A stretch of 64,000 bases of DNA from Desulfomicrobium orale DSM 12838. Lineage in GTDB: Bacteria > Desulfobacterota > Desulfovibrionia > Desulfovibrionales > Desulfomicrobiaceae. Numbering within the stretch: the stretch's first letter is position 1; each line of letters begins with the position of its first letter. Positions 18,148 through 27,108 of the stretch are shown piece by piece. The stretch is from the NCBI RefSeq assembly GCF_001553625.1, contig NZ_CP014230.1, forward strand, positions 1,550,001 through 1,614,000, written 5' to 3'. The notes beneath the pieces were generated by a model. That model saw nothing but the letters and a program-made list of their open reading frames with translations. It was not told where the DNA came from and did no database searches. Made by a program: the position numbers and the translations under genes.

Positions 18148-18185
18148 AAATCTCCCGTAATCCTGTGACGGACTGCGGGAGATTT
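18148..18185 (-). terminator. Terminator downstream of gnd
   Basis: A 10-bp stem: AAATCTCCCG (18148-18157) with CGGGAGATTT (18176-18185). Leftward it is followed by TTTCTTTTG; rightward there is also a T run. It lies about 110 bases past the gnd stop. Confidence 0.75.
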
Positions 18186-18292
18186 TTTGTGTGAAGTCTT
18201 GCGGCCACCCTGGAGGTTTGCGCGGGCATTTTTCAGAGACATGCCGCGCGGAAGATGGAAATATGGGCCGTTTGGCCGCCCGGCGTGAGAGG

Positions 18293-19681
18293 TTATCCTT
18301 TCCAGGGGCCGTGAAACACGCCGGGCCGGTCCGGACGCTCGAACCCGTGCGCTCCGAAATAGTCCCGCTGGGCCTGCACGAGACTTGCCGGGAGCCGGGC
18401 GCTTCTGAATGCGTCGTAGTAGGCGAGGCTGGCGCCAAGCCCCGGAGCGGGGATACCCGCCGCCGCAGCCAGAGTCGTTACGCGCCGCAGAGCCAGTTGC
18501 GCGTCGGCCAGATCTTCGGGAGCCGAGGCGATGAAGGACAGCGGTGCTTCCGGAGCGAATGTCCGGACCAGATCGTCCAGAAAGGCGGCCCGGATGATAC
18601 ACCCGGCCCGCCAGACCCTGGCGATGCGCGCCGGGTCGAGTCCCCAGTTCCAGGTCCTTTCCGCCGCCATCAGAAGGGAGAATCCCTGCAGGTAGGCCAG
18701 ACGGGTCGCCAGAAACAGCGCCTTCCCAAGCGTCTCGGGAGCGGGGATGTCCAGAGATACATCGGCGGCCGGGAGCAGGGGGGCGTACCTCTGGCGTTCT
18801 TCCCGCCGCATGGAAAGCATCCTGGCTTCCACCGCGGCGGTGATGGCCGGAACAGGCACTCCCAGATTCAGGGCGCTCTGGCTGGTCCACAGACCCGTTC
18901 CCTTGCCCTGGGCCGTATCGAGAATGGCGTCCACCATGAAGCCGTCGCCGGACAGGTCTTTTGTCCGCAGGATATTGGCGGTGATTTCCAGCAGATAGGA
19001 ACTGGCGGCCCCTTTATTCCAGGCCGCGAAGCAGTCTGCGGTTTGCCCGGGCGAAAGGTTCAGGCCGCGCCGGAGCAGGTCCCAGGTTTCGGCGATGAGC
19101 TGCATGACCGCGTACTCGATGCCGTTATGCACCATCTTCACGAAATGTCCGGCTCCGTCCGCGCCCATGTAGTCGGCGCAGGGGTCTCCATCCGCACTGC
19201 GGGCCGCTATTTTTTCCAGAATGTGCCGCATCTGCTCCCAGGCCGGGAGGGGGCCGCCGGGCATCAGGCTGGGGCCGAGGAGGGCCCCTTCTTCTCCGCC
19301 GGAAACGCCCATGCCTGCGAAGAACACACCCGTTTCCCGAAGCCTCCGGGTCCGCCGGACGGTGTCCTCGAAGTGGGAATTACCGCCGTCCACGACGATG
19401 TCGCCGGGCTCCAGCACAGGGAGCAGTTCGTCCAGAAGCTGGTCCACGGCCGTCCCGGCTTTGACCATGAGGATAATTTTTCTCGGCCGGGACAGGGCCG
19501 CCACGCAGGAGGGAACATCCCATGCCGGAGTGATGGACTGGCCTTTGGCCGGGCCGCCCAGAAATGCCTCGGTCCGTTCGCGGGTGCGGTTGTACACCGT
19601 GACGGCGAGGCCGTTGCGGGCCATGTTCAGGACCAGATTCTGGCCCATGACGGCCAGTCCGATCAGTGCGATGTCGTTCAT
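18293..19681 (-). CDS. gnd: 6-phosphogluconate dehydrogenase (decarboxylating)
   Basis: Converts 6-phosphogluconate to ribulose 5-phosphate and CO2 with reduction of NADP+, in the oxidative pentose phosphate pathway. The 462-residue length matches the long form. Visible features are the N-terminal nucleotide-binding segment IGLAVMGQNLVLNMARNGL, GGNSHFEDT near 100, GVSGGEEGALLGPSLMPGG near 127, and GHFVKMVHNGIEYAVMQLI near 180. I chose ATG 19681 (MNDIALIGLAV), behind a CTCCCGGAGGCAG-type purine stretch. It diverges from the decaheme cytochrome gene. Confidence 0.93.
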   Translation of the reverse strand: MNDIALIGLAVMGQNLVLNMARNGLAVTVYNRTRERTEAFLGGPAKGQSITPAWDVPSCVAALSRPRKIILMVKAGTAVDQLLDELLPVLEPGDIVVDGGNSHFEDTVRRTRRLRETGVFFAGMGVSGGEEGALLGPSLMPGGPLPAWEQMRHILEKIAARSADGDPCADYMGADGAGHFVKMVHNGIEYAVMQLIAETWDLLRRGLNLSPGQTADCFAAWNKGAASSYLLEITANILRTKDLSGDGFMVDAILDTAQGKGTGLWTSQSALNLGVPVPAITAAVEARMLSMRREERQRYAPLLPAADVSLDIPAPETLGKALFLATRLAYLQGFSLLMAAERTWNWGLDPARIARVWRAGCIIRAAFLDDLVRTFAPEAPLSFIASAPEDLADAQLALRRVTTLAAAAGIPAPGLGASLAYYDAFRSARLPASLVQAQRDYFGAHGFERPDRPGVFHGPWKG

Positions 19682-19911
19682 GCTGCCTCCGGGAGAGGGA
19701 TATTTGGGCCGGAAAAACGGCCCGGGGCTGCGGGGTGTCCACCCGGCGATCTGGAACGCCGGTAGCTGGAATCCGCGTCCAGGGCAAGGAACGCGCGACA
19801 ATCCGGGATGGCGCGTATTTACAAAGTTTCCGCTCTCGGTTAGCGAGCCAATAGATAATCTTTCTGTCATGATATGCGGCTGCTTTAAACGGATTTCAAC
19901 CGGAAAACAGG

Positions 19912-20670
19912 ATGCCTGTCTTGAAGAATCGTTATACGCCCATCATCGGTGTGTGCGGCGCGCTGGCTCTTCTGATCGCCGGCGGCCACTTCATCCCCAC
20001 CCCCTCCGAAGCCCTTCCCGTCCGTATTTCCATGCGTAACAAAGGCGGGAACGTCGTTTTCACCCATGCCCGGCATCTGGAATACGTGAAGAAGCTGGAT
20101 GGAAGCTGCGAGACCTGTCACCACGAAAAGAAAATGCGCGGCATGACACTGGCGCCCGTACCGTGTGGGTCCTGTCACGCCACGGAATTCGACGCAAAAT
20201 TCTCTTCCGACCATCAGGCCAGCCTGCCGCCCGAGACCTGTACCTATTGTCACCACGCCGAACTGGGCAAACTGCTCTACAGCCACGAAGATCACGCCGC
20301 GCAGCACGACTGTACCGAATGCCATCACGGCCCGGATATCGAGGCCGAGCCGGGAGCCTGTAATCAGTGCCACGGCGCCGAAGCCGAGGAGAACATGCCT
20401 TCCCTGCGGGAAGCCGTGCACGCCAAGTGCAACACCTGCCACGAGGACATGTTCGAGGAGCAGCTGAAGGGCTGTAAGGGGTGCCACGAAATTCTACCGG
20501 GCAAGGCCGAGGGGCCGCAGCCGTCCTGTAATTCCTGTCATTTTGAAACGGACGCCACGCCGCTTCTGACGCGGATGGATTCCTACCACGACCAGTGCAT
20601 GGACTGCCATGAGAAGGCCGGGGCCGGTCCTTATGGCGAGGACTCCTGCAACCGTTGTCATACCAGGTAG
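19912..20670 (+). CDS. dhcA: Decaheme c-type cytochrome associated with Rnf
   Basis: A 252-residue exported protein with an N-terminal hydrophobic signal or anchor (GVCGALALLIAGG) and ten CxxCH heme motifs, from CETCHH near residue 66 to CNRCHTR at the C-terminus. In Desulfovibrio species a decaheme cytochrome gene heads the rnf operon and is thought to pass electrons between the Rnf complex and the periplasmic cytochrome pool. Here it is 6 bases from rnfC, so it is surely cotranscribed. The gap to gnd holds an A/T-rich stretch with GATAAT near 19852, a possible -10 element. Confidence 0.9.
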   Translation: MPVLKNRYTPIIGVCGALALLIAGGHFIPTPSEALPVRISMRNKGGNVVFTHARHLEYVKKLDGSCETCHHEKKMRGMTLAPVPCGSCHATEFDAKFSSDHQASLPPETCTYCHHAELGKLLYSHEDHAAQHDCTECHHGPDIEAEPGACNQCHGAEAEENMPSLREAVHAKCNTCHEDMFEEQLKGCKGCHEILPGKAEGPQPSCNSCHFETDATPLLTRMDSYHDQCMDCHEKAGAGPYGEDSCNRCHTR

Positions 20671-20676
20671 GCCGCC

Positions 20677-21870
20677 ATGAAGAAGCCGTATCTGAACACC
20701 TCCGCGTCCGTGACCCCTGAATTGCGTGAACTGTCCGCCCCCGCGCGGCTCAGGGTTCCTCTCCATGAGAAACATAAGCCCACAGTCAAGAAAAAGCAGA
20801 CCGTGGCCCGGGGCGAGGTCATCGCCGAGAACCCCGCGAAAAGCGCCTACGGAACGGGTTTTCTCCATGCGGGCATGGACGGCGTGGTGGAAGAGATCCT
20901 GACGGATGCCATCGTGATCGCCGCTTTGCCGGAGCCCCGGGAAGGAGAAGAAACCACCGTCCCGGCTGGTCCCGAACCTGCCGTTCTGAACGGGCTGGAA
21001 GGAGAGGCTCTCTGCCGCAGACTGCTCGAGCTGGGTATTGACACCGGCGTTTTTCATCCGGGCCGGATGCTGATCGTGAACGCTCTCAATCCGGAACCAG
21101 GCATGCTGGCGAGCGAATATTTGCTGCTCAAGGAGCGGGCGACCCTCGAGGCGGGCCTCCGGCTGCTGGAGCGGGCCGTGCATCCCCCGGCCGTGAAGCT
21201 GGCCGTGGCCAGGGGCATGGACGCGGCCCTGCAGGGCTGCGCTACGGTTCATGTTTCCGACCGGTATCCGTCCACCATCGATCCACTGGTCGTCCATGCG
21301 CTGACCGGCACCGAACGTCCGGGCAACGTGGATGTCATTTCCGTTTCCCATCTTTATCGGGCGGGGCGCGTGGCCGAGACCGGCCTGCCCGCGCCGGACG
21401 CCATCCTGAGTCTGAACGGCAGCCTGTTCAGGGTGTCGGCAGGAATTCCCGTACAGGACGTGCTGGACGCGGCGGGCATTTCCTCGGGGCCCGGCTGGAA
21501 AGTCGCTCTGGGAGGTCCCATGCGCGGCGAGAGTATTTTCGATCTGTCCGTCGGTGTGCCCCCGGACTGTACGGCCATTACCGTGGTCCGGGAGGGGGAG
21601 TTTCCCGAAGTGGCTCCCAACCCGTGCATCCATTGCGGGGAATGCGTGCTGGCCTGTCCGGCGCGCATCCATCCGGGCCTGCTGTCGGCCAACGCGGAGT
21701 TCGGATTTTTCGACGCGGCCCGCGCCGGGCATGTGGAAACCTGCCTGGAATGCGGCATGTGCACATTTGTCTGCCCGGCCAACCGTCCGGTGATGCAATA
21801 CCTGCTGGTGGCCAAGCGGCAGCTGGCCGATCAGGACGAGACTCTGACCTCGTGCAGATTGCAGGCCTGA
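20677..21870 (+). CDS. rnfC: Rnf complex subunit RnfC
   Basis: A peripheral subunit of the ion-translocating ferredoxin:NAD+ oxidoreductase, carrying FMN/NADH-binding domains and two [4Fe-4S] clusters. The 397-residue protein has CIHCGECVLACPARIHP near residue 316 and CLECGMCTFVCPANRP near residue 355, the two ferredoxin-type motifs. It is shorter than enterobacterial RsxC because the long alanine-rich tail is absent. It directly follows the decaheme cytochrome and precedes rnfD after 113 bases. Confidence 0.92.
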   Translation: MKKPYLNTSASVTPELRELSAPARLRVPLHEKHKPTVKKKQTVARGEVIAENPAKSAYGTGFLHAGMDGVVEEILTDAIVIAALPEPREGEETTVPAGPEPAVLNGLEGEALCRRLLELGIDTGVFHPGRMLIVNALNPEPGMLASEYLLLKERATLEAGLRLLERAVHPPAVKLAVARGMDAALQGCATVHVSDRYPSTIDPLVVHALTGTERPGNVDVISVSHLYRAGRVAETGLPAPDAILSLNGSLFRVSAGIPVQDVLDAAGISSGPGWKVALGGPMRGESIFDLSVGVPPDCTAITVVREGEFPEVAPNPCIHCGECVLACPARIHPGLLSANAEFGFFDAARAGHVETCLECGMCTFVCPANRPVMQYLLVAKRQLADQDETLTSCRLQA

Positions 21871-21983
21871 GGACGGAAACGGGGCCCGGACAAGACGTTC
21901 GGCGAAAGAGCGGCCTTTTCGGAAATCGGCAGGGACCCGACCCGGGTTCAGATGACTCCCGGGCGGCTTGATAACACGGCGGG

Positions 21984-22940
21984 ATGAAAAGCATGGCTCA
22001 AAACAGCGCATTGTTCACGGTTTCCACGGCGCCCTTCTGGCACTGCGGAAAAACCATCAAAACCAATATGTTCCATACGCTGCTGGCGCTTTTTCCGGCG
22101 GCGGTGATGGCTGTTTACCGATACGGCTACGACGCGGCGGAAGTGATCGCCTGGGCCGGACTGACCGCCGTGATCACGGAGTTCGCCATCCAGAAGCTCA
22201 TGGACCGCACACCCACAGCCGATGATTACAGCGCCCTGGTGGACGGCGTGCTGCTGGCCTTTTTGCTGCCTGCCACCGCGCCGGTCTGGCTGGTGGTCGT
22301 GGGCAGCTTCCTGACCGTGGCGCTGGGACGCATGGTTTTCGGCGGCTTCGGCGGCAGCCCGGTGTGTGCGCCCGTGGTCGGATGGTGTGCGCTGACCATC
22401 TCCTGGCCCGACTACATGGATCTGAACGGCATGCTCCTCAAGTGGGATCTGATCGAACCCTTGAGCGAGCTCAAATATTTCGGCCTGGAGGCTGTTTCCT
22501 CCGTGTCGCCGGTGTCCCTGCTTCTGGGGGGAAACCTCGGCGCTCTGGGGGCATCCCAGGTGCTCATGATTCTTCTGGGCGGACTTTACCTGATCGGGAT
22601 GCGCAGACTGCGTTGGCATATCCCGCTTTCCTTTCTGGCCGGGGTCTTTGCCGCGGCTCTCGTTTTCAATCTGGTGGACCCGCAGACCTACGCACCGCCG
22701 CTTTTCCATCTGCTTACGGGCAGCACCATGCTGGCGGCGTTCTTTTTCATGCCGTATCCATCCTCGTCGCCGGCTTGGCCCTTGTCCATGCTTCTGTTCG
22801 GATTTCTGGGTGGAATTCTGGCCGTGGTCATCCGCGTGTACGGGATCTATCCCGACGGGGTGCCTTTCGCCGTGTTGCTCATAAACCTGCTGACGCCGTT
22901 TTTCGACCTCATTCAACCCCGACCTTTCGGCAGGAGGTAG
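21984..22940 (+). CDS. rnfD: Rnf complex subunit RnfD
   Basis: A 318-residue inner-membrane subunit with about nine to ten hydrophobic helices. The segment LLTGSTMLAAFFFMP near residue 240 corresponds to the RnfD/NqrB region where FMN is covalently bound to a threonine. It probably takes part in ion transport across the membrane. ATG 21984 follows GGCGGG; an in-frame ATG at 21993 is a second option. The stop is 3 bases from rnfG. Confidence 0.92.
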   Translation: MKSMAQNSALFTVSTAPFWHCGKTIKTNMFHTLLALFPAAVMAVYRYGYDAAEVIAWAGLTAVITEFAIQKLMDRTPTADDYSALVDGVLLAFLLPATAPVWLVVVGSFLTVALGRMVFGGFGGSPVCAPVVGWCALTISWPDYMDLNGMLLKWDLIEPLSELKYFGLEAVSSVSPVSLLLGGNLGALGASQVLMILLGGLYLIGMRRLRWHIPLSFLAGVFAAALVFNLVDPQTYAPPLFHLLTGSTMLAAFFFMPYPSSSPAWPLSMLLFGFLGGILAVVIRVYGIYPDGVPFAVLLINLLTPFFDLIQPRPFGRR

Positions 22941-22943
22941 GCC

Positions 22944-23522
22944 ATGGTCGAGATTATCCGAATGGTGGTGGTTTTGTCGGCCATCACGGGACTGTCCGGA
23001 TTCGTCCTGTCGGGGCTCAAGGTCGTGACCGAGCCCATCATTGAGCAGCAGGTGCTGGCCAATGTACAGGGCCCGGCACTGAAGCATCTTTTTCTGCACA
23101 ACACCAACGACCCCATCGCCGACCGCAAGACCATCATCCTGCCCGGTTCCGAGACCGGCGTGCGGGTCTTCCCCGCCCTGCGCAACGGAAAATTGCAGGC
23201 TGTAGCCATGGAGGCCTCGGGCAAGGGTTACGGCGGGGACGTGAACGTGCTGGTGGGCTTTGACATCAATGCGGACAAGCTGATCGGCATCAGCGTGACC
23301 ACGCACAAGGAGACTCCGGGCCTGGGCTCGCGCATCGAGGCAAATTCATTCACCAAGCAGTTCAGGGGCAAGACCCCTGACAAGGCCCGGCTCAAGAAAG
23401 ACGGCGGAGATGTCGACGCCATTTCCGGGGCCACCTTTTCTTCCGTGGCCGCGGCCGACGCCGTGAAACAGGCCGCCGAATGGTATGCGGCTCTCAAGGG
23501 TACCATCAAGCAGACGTGGTAG
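22944..23522 (+). CDS. rnfG: Rnf complex subunit RnfG
   Basis: A 192-residue subunit with one N-terminal membrane helix (MVVVLSAITGLSGFVLSGL) and a periplasmic FMN-binding domain. The covalent FMN site is visible as DAISGATFSSVA near residue 160, where the Thr carries FMN by phosphoester linkage; ApbE, encoded at the end of this operon, makes that bond. GLGSRIE near residue 113 is also typical. It is followed after 10 bases by the flavodiiron gene rather than directly by rnfE. Confidence 0.93.
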   Translation: MVEIIRMVVVLSAITGLSGFVLSGLKVVTEPIIEQQVLANVQGPALKHLFLHNTNDPIADRKTIILPGSETGVRVFPALRNGKLQAVAMEASGKGYGGDVNVLVGFDINADKLIGISVTTHKETPGLGSRIEANSFTKQFRGKTPDKARLKKDGGDVDAISGATFSSVAAADAVKQAAEWYAALKGTIKQTW

Positions 23523-23532
23523 AGAGGAGGAA

Positions 23533-24714
23533 ATGATGAAGCCGAAAGTCATTGCCGAAGGAGTCAAATGGGTTGGTGTCGTGGACTGGAACCGGCGCAT
23601 GTTCGACTCGCTGATACCGCTGCCGGATGGCACGAGCTACAATGCCTACCTCGTTCAGGGAACGGAAAAGACGGCGCTTATCGATGCGGTCGATCCGGCC
23701 ATGCTCGGCATTTTGAAAGAGCATCTGAAAGATGTGGACAGAATCGACTATATCGTTGCCCAGCACGCCGAGCAGGATCATGCGGGCTCCATTCCTTTTG
23801 TTATGGAGATGTATCCTGAGGCCGTTGTCGTCTGCACTCCCAAGGCGAAAAGTCTGCTGATCGATCATCTCGCCATTTCAGAGGAACGCATAAGAACCGT
23901 CGGGGACAATGAGGAAATTCTGCTCGGCGGCAAGACGCTGCGCTTCATCCATACACCCTGGGTGCACTGGCCCGAAACCATGGTCACGCATCTTCCGGAA
24001 GATGGGATCCTGTTCACATGCGATTTTCTCGGCTCGCACATGGCGGCGTCGGACCTTTACTCCGGAAAGAAATCGTGCATTCTTGAAGCGGCGAAGCGTT
24101 ATTATGCCGAAATCATGATGCCTTTCCGCAAAATGATACAAACGAACCTGAAAAAGATACGCGAACTGGACTTCAGGGTCATCGCGCCCAGTCACGGACC
24201 GCTCCACGATTATCCTGAATATATTCTGGCCGCTTATGAAGACTGGATTTCGGACGACGTATCGAACTCGGTCGTCATCCCGTACATATCCATGCACGGC
24301 AGCACGGAGATGATGGTCGATCATCTTGTCGCCTCATTGTCCGAAAAGGGCGTTACAGTGCATAAATTCGAGCTGTCCATGACTGATATCGGCAAACTGG
24401 CCATAGCTCTTGTGGACGCCGCGACTATAGTAATCGGTACACCTACAGTTCATATTGGTCCGCACCCGAATGTATTTTCAGTAACCTATCTGGCGAATAT
24501 ATTGCGCCCGAAGGCGAAATACGCAGCGATCATAGGTTCTTATGGATGGGGTACGAAGGTTGTGGAGCAGATTTCCGGATTGATTCCGAATCTGAAAGTG
24601 GAAGTCCTTGGCACAGTGTTGTGCAAGGGAGCGCCCAAAGAGGCCGCCTTTGCCGAACTGGACGCCCTTGCAAATACAATTGCCGAGAAGCATTCCGCGA
24701 TCCGGCAGGCATGA
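23533..24714 (+). CDS. Flavodiiron protein (A-type flavoprotein)
   Basis: A 393-residue protein with a metallo-beta-lactamase-like diiron domain (about 1-250) and a flavodoxin domain (about 255-393). The diiron ligands are all present: HAEQDH near residue 82, His in HTPWVHWPE, Asp in TCDFLGSH, and His in APSHGPL. The FMN loop is SMHGSTEMM. Such proteins reduce O2 to water or NO to N2O with electrons usually from rubredoxin. GAGGAGG lies just before a double ATG (23533 and 23536). It sits between rnfG and rnfE, and its codons are clearly richer in A/T (for example ATA, GTA, ACA) than the flanking rnf genes. Confidence 0.92.
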   Translation: MMKPKVIAEGVKWVGVVDWNRRMFDSLIPLPDGTSYNAYLVQGTEKTALIDAVDPAMLGILKEHLKDVDRIDYIVAQHAEQDHAGSIPFVMEMYPEAVVVCTPKAKSLLIDHLAISEERIRTVGDNEEILLGGKTLRFIHTPWVHWPETMVTHLPEDGILFTCDFLGSHMAASDLYSGKKSCILEAAKRYYAEIMMPFRKMIQTNLKKIRELDFRVIAPSHGPLHDYPEYILAAYEDWISDDVSNSVVIPYISMHGSTEMMVDHLVASLSEKGVTVHKFELSMTDIGKLAIALVDAATIVIGTPTVHIGPHPNVFSVTYLANILRPKAKYAAIIGSYGWGTKVVEQISGLIPNLKVEVLGTVLCKGAPKEAAFAELDALANTIAEKHSAIRQA

Positions 24715-24774
24715 AACGCCGTCCGCGGCAGGCAATGAGCAGCCGCCGCTGAACCGAGAAGGCAGGAGAACCGT

Positions 24775-25506
24775 ATGGCCAGCATGATGCAGGAATTCAC
24801 CAAAGGCTTGTGGAAGGAGCTGCCGCCTTTTCGGCTGGTGCTGGGGCTGTGTCCGGTCCTGGCGGTGACCAATACGGCGGAAAACGGCCTGGGAATGGGT
24901 GCTGCGGTCATTTTCGTACTTACCCTGAGCAATGTCATCATTTCCCTGGTGCGCAATCTCATCCCCAAGAAGGTGCGTATCGCCTGTTTCATCGCCATTG
25001 CCGCATCTCTTGTGGTCACGGTGGAAATGCTCATGCAGGCTTTCACCTACGGGTTGTACCAGCAGCTCGGCATTTTCGTGCCGCTCATCGTGGTCAACTG
25101 CATCATCCTGGGCCGGGCCGAGGCCTTTGCGGCCAAGAACCCGCCGCATCTGGCCCTGGCCGACGGTCTGGGCATGGGCATCGGCTTCACCATCTCCCTG
25201 ACTTTTCTGGGCAGCATCCGCGAAGCCTTGGGCGCTGGAACCCTGTTCGGAAAGGAGCTTTTCGGACCTGGCTTCCAGCCGTTCACCTTCATGGTGGAAG
25301 CTCCGGGAGCTTTTGTCTGTCTGGGGCTCATTCTGGCCGGAATGAATTTTCTGAACGCCTGGCAGGCCAGGCGCAAGGGGCTGGATGTCGACCCCCATTT
25401 CGATGCCGGGTGCTCCGGGTGCACGGCCTGCAAGGGACTGGAGAAGATCGTGCAGCAAAAAAAGCTGGAGCGGCTGACCACGGCTCCAGGCGCGGCGCAG
25501 GAGTAG
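24775..25506 (+). CDS. rnfE: Rnf complex subunit RnfE with cysteine-rich tail
   Basis: A 243-residue integral membrane subunit with six predicted helices, homologous to RnfE/NqrD. Residues 1-200 carry the usual family core (NPPHLALADGLGMGIGF near 122; GSIREALGAGTLFG near 146). The C-terminal extension contains C213, C216 and C219 as GCSGCTACKG, then a charged tail; such a CxxCxxC cluster is not part of the RnfE core I know. The stop is 3 bases before rnfA. Confidence 0.9.
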   Translation: MASMMQEFTKGLWKELPPFRLVLGLCPVLAVTNTAENGLGMGAAVIFVLTLSNVIISLVRNLIPKKVRIACFIAIAASLVVTVEMLMQAFTYGLYQQLGIFVPLIVVNCIILGRAEAFAAKNPPHLALADGLGMGIGFTISLTFLGSIREALGAGTLFGKELFGPGFQPFTFMVEAPGAFVCLGLILAGMNFLNAWQARRKGLDVDPHFDAGCSGCTACKGLEKIVQQKKLERLTTAPGAAQE

Positions 25507-25509
25507 CGT

Positions 25510-26085
25510 ATGGGTACTTTTCTGTTTTTCATCTCGGCCATCTTTGTGAACAACATCGTTCTGGCCCAGTATCTCGGCAACTGCCCTTATCTCGGCTGCT
25601 CCAAGGAAAAGAGCGTGTCCATCGGCATGGGCCTGGCCGTCATCTTCGTGACCATCATGGCCACCATCTTCACCTTTCTCATCCAGAAGCATGTGCTTGT
25701 CCCGTTCAAACTGGGCTATCTGCAGACCATCGTCTTCATTCTGGTCATCGCGGCTCTGGTGCAGTTCGTGGAGATGTTTCTGAAGAAGGCCGTGCCGCCG
25801 CTTTACAAGTCGCTGGGCATTTTTCTGCCTCTTATCACCACCAACTGCGCGGTGCTGGGCGTCGCCATTCTGGTGCAGCGAAAGGAATACGATTTTCTGA
25901 CTTCCGTACTCTACGCCATGGCCGCCGGAACTGGTTTCATGCTGGCTCTGGTGGTGCTGGCGGGCATCCGGGAGCGTTTCGAGATCACGCGGATTCCACG
26001 GGCCATGCGCGGCGTGCCCATCGGGCTGGTCATGGCCGGAATCATGTCCCTGGCCTTTATGGCCTTCAAGGGCATGATCGCTTGA
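25510..26085 (+). CDS. rnfA: Rnf complex subunit RnfA
   Basis: A 191-residue membrane subunit with six helices, homologous to RnfA/NqrE. The conserved NNIVLAQYLGNCPYLGCS segment near residue 15 and TTNCAVLGVAI near residue 113 hold the two cysteines that, in studied Rnf/NQR complexes, coordinate an intramembrane iron-sulfur centre together with RnfE/NqrD. Length and order (E then A then B) fit the usual rnfCDGEAB operon. Confidence 0.93.
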   Translation: MGTFLFFISAIFVNNIVLAQYLGNCPYLGCSKEKSVSIGMGLAVIFVTIMATIFTFLIQKHVLVPFKLGYLQTIVFILVIAALVQFVEMFLKKAVPPLYKSLGIFLPLITTNCAVLGVAILVQRKEYDFLTSVLYAMAAGTGFMLALVVLAGIRERFEITRIPRAMRGVPIGLVMAGIMSLAFMAFKGMIA

Positions 26086-26135
26086 GCGGCCGTTTGCCGC
26101 CTGATTTTCATGTTTTCATCCTCAGGAACAGCCTT

Positions 26136-27023
26136 ATGATTACCGTCTCCGTTCTGACCCTGTTCGGCCTGGGCTTTGTCTCCGCCGCCATTTTGGCCAT
26201 CGCCTCCAAAGTGCTGTATGTGGAGGAAGATCCGCGCATCGAGGTCGTCACCGAAGCCCTGCCCGGAGCCAACTGCGGCGGATGCGGCTTTGCCGGGTGT
26301 GAGGCTTACGCCATCGCCGTCATCAATGATCCGGACATGGCCCCCGACAAGTGCTGCGCGGGCGGCCCCGATGTGGCCATTCGCGTGGCCGAGCTGACAG
26401 GCAAGGCCGCCGGCGATTCCGAGCCCCGGGTCATGTTTCGGCGGTGCATGAAAGTCGAAGGCCAAGTGGCCAGAAAGTACGATTACGCGGGCGTCATGAC
26501 CTGCGCCGCAGCCAAGATGCTGGGCGGCGGCCCGGACGCCTGTTCCTATTCCTGCATGGGCTTTGGTGACTGCGCCCGGGCCTGCCCCTTTGACGCCATG
26601 TGGCTGGAAGACGGCATGGTCCGCATTTCCCCGTCCAAATGCACCAGTTGCGGCACCTGCGCCAAGATATGCCCCAACGGTATTCTGGAACTCATTCCCC
26701 GGCGGGCGCGGGTCATGGTCTTCTGTTCGTCCCGGGACAAGGGCAAGGCCGTGCGGGATGTGTGCGGAGTGGGCTGCATCAGCTGCGGGGCGTGCATCAA
26801 AAAGTGTCCGGCCCAGTGCATCCGCCTGGAAGACGACCGTATCGTCATCGACCACAAGGCCTGCCTGGATTACGGCCCGTCCTGCGAGGAAGTCTGCGTG
26901 GAGAAATGCCCCCGGAAGATTCTGCGCTGCCTGAACCCGGAACAGATCGCCGATGCGCCGGAAACGGAGCCCGCCGGCTATCCCGAGGAATCTCATGTGG
27001 CGGAGCTGCGCGCCGGGGAATAG
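26136..27023 (+). CDS. rnfB: Rnf complex subunit RnfB (polyferredoxin)
   Basis: A 295-residue electron-input subunit. One N-terminal membrane helix is followed by the four-cysteine domain (ANCGGCGFAGCEAYA near 45) and several ferredoxin motifs: CMGFGDCARACP near 139, CTSCGTCAKICP near 169, CISCGACIKKCP near 213, and extra cysteines in CLDYGPSCEEVCVEKCP near 245. It probably accepts electrons from reduced ferredoxin. ATG 26136 is 50 bases after rnfA, behind AGGAACAGC. Confidence 0.92.
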   Translation: MITVSVLTLFGLGFVSAAILAIASKVLYVEEDPRIEVVTEALPGANCGGCGFAGCEAYAIAVINDPDMAPDKCCAGGPDVAIRVAELTGKAAGDSEPRVMFRRCMKVEGQVARKYDYAGVMTCAAAKMLGGGPDACSYSCMGFGDCARACPFDAMWLEDGMVRISPSKCTSCGTCAKICPNGILELIPRRARVMVFCSSRDKGKAVRDVCGVGCISCGACIKKCPAQCIRLEDDRIVIDHKACLDYGPSCEEVCVEKCPRKILRCLNPEQIADAPETEPAGYPEESHVAELRAGE

Positions 27024-27108
27024 GACCGTGCGATCCCGGGAGAAATCCATGAAGTTCGGCCGTGCGACTGAAACACGTAATATCCGCCAAACGGTACGGA
27101 GAGAGAGC

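Noticed and set aside
24810-27023. A 737-codon frame covering rnfE, rnfA and rnfB
   Set aside because: Only the last 295 codons (RnfB, from ATG 26136) are real; the upstream part is an off-frame reading of rnfE and rnfA.
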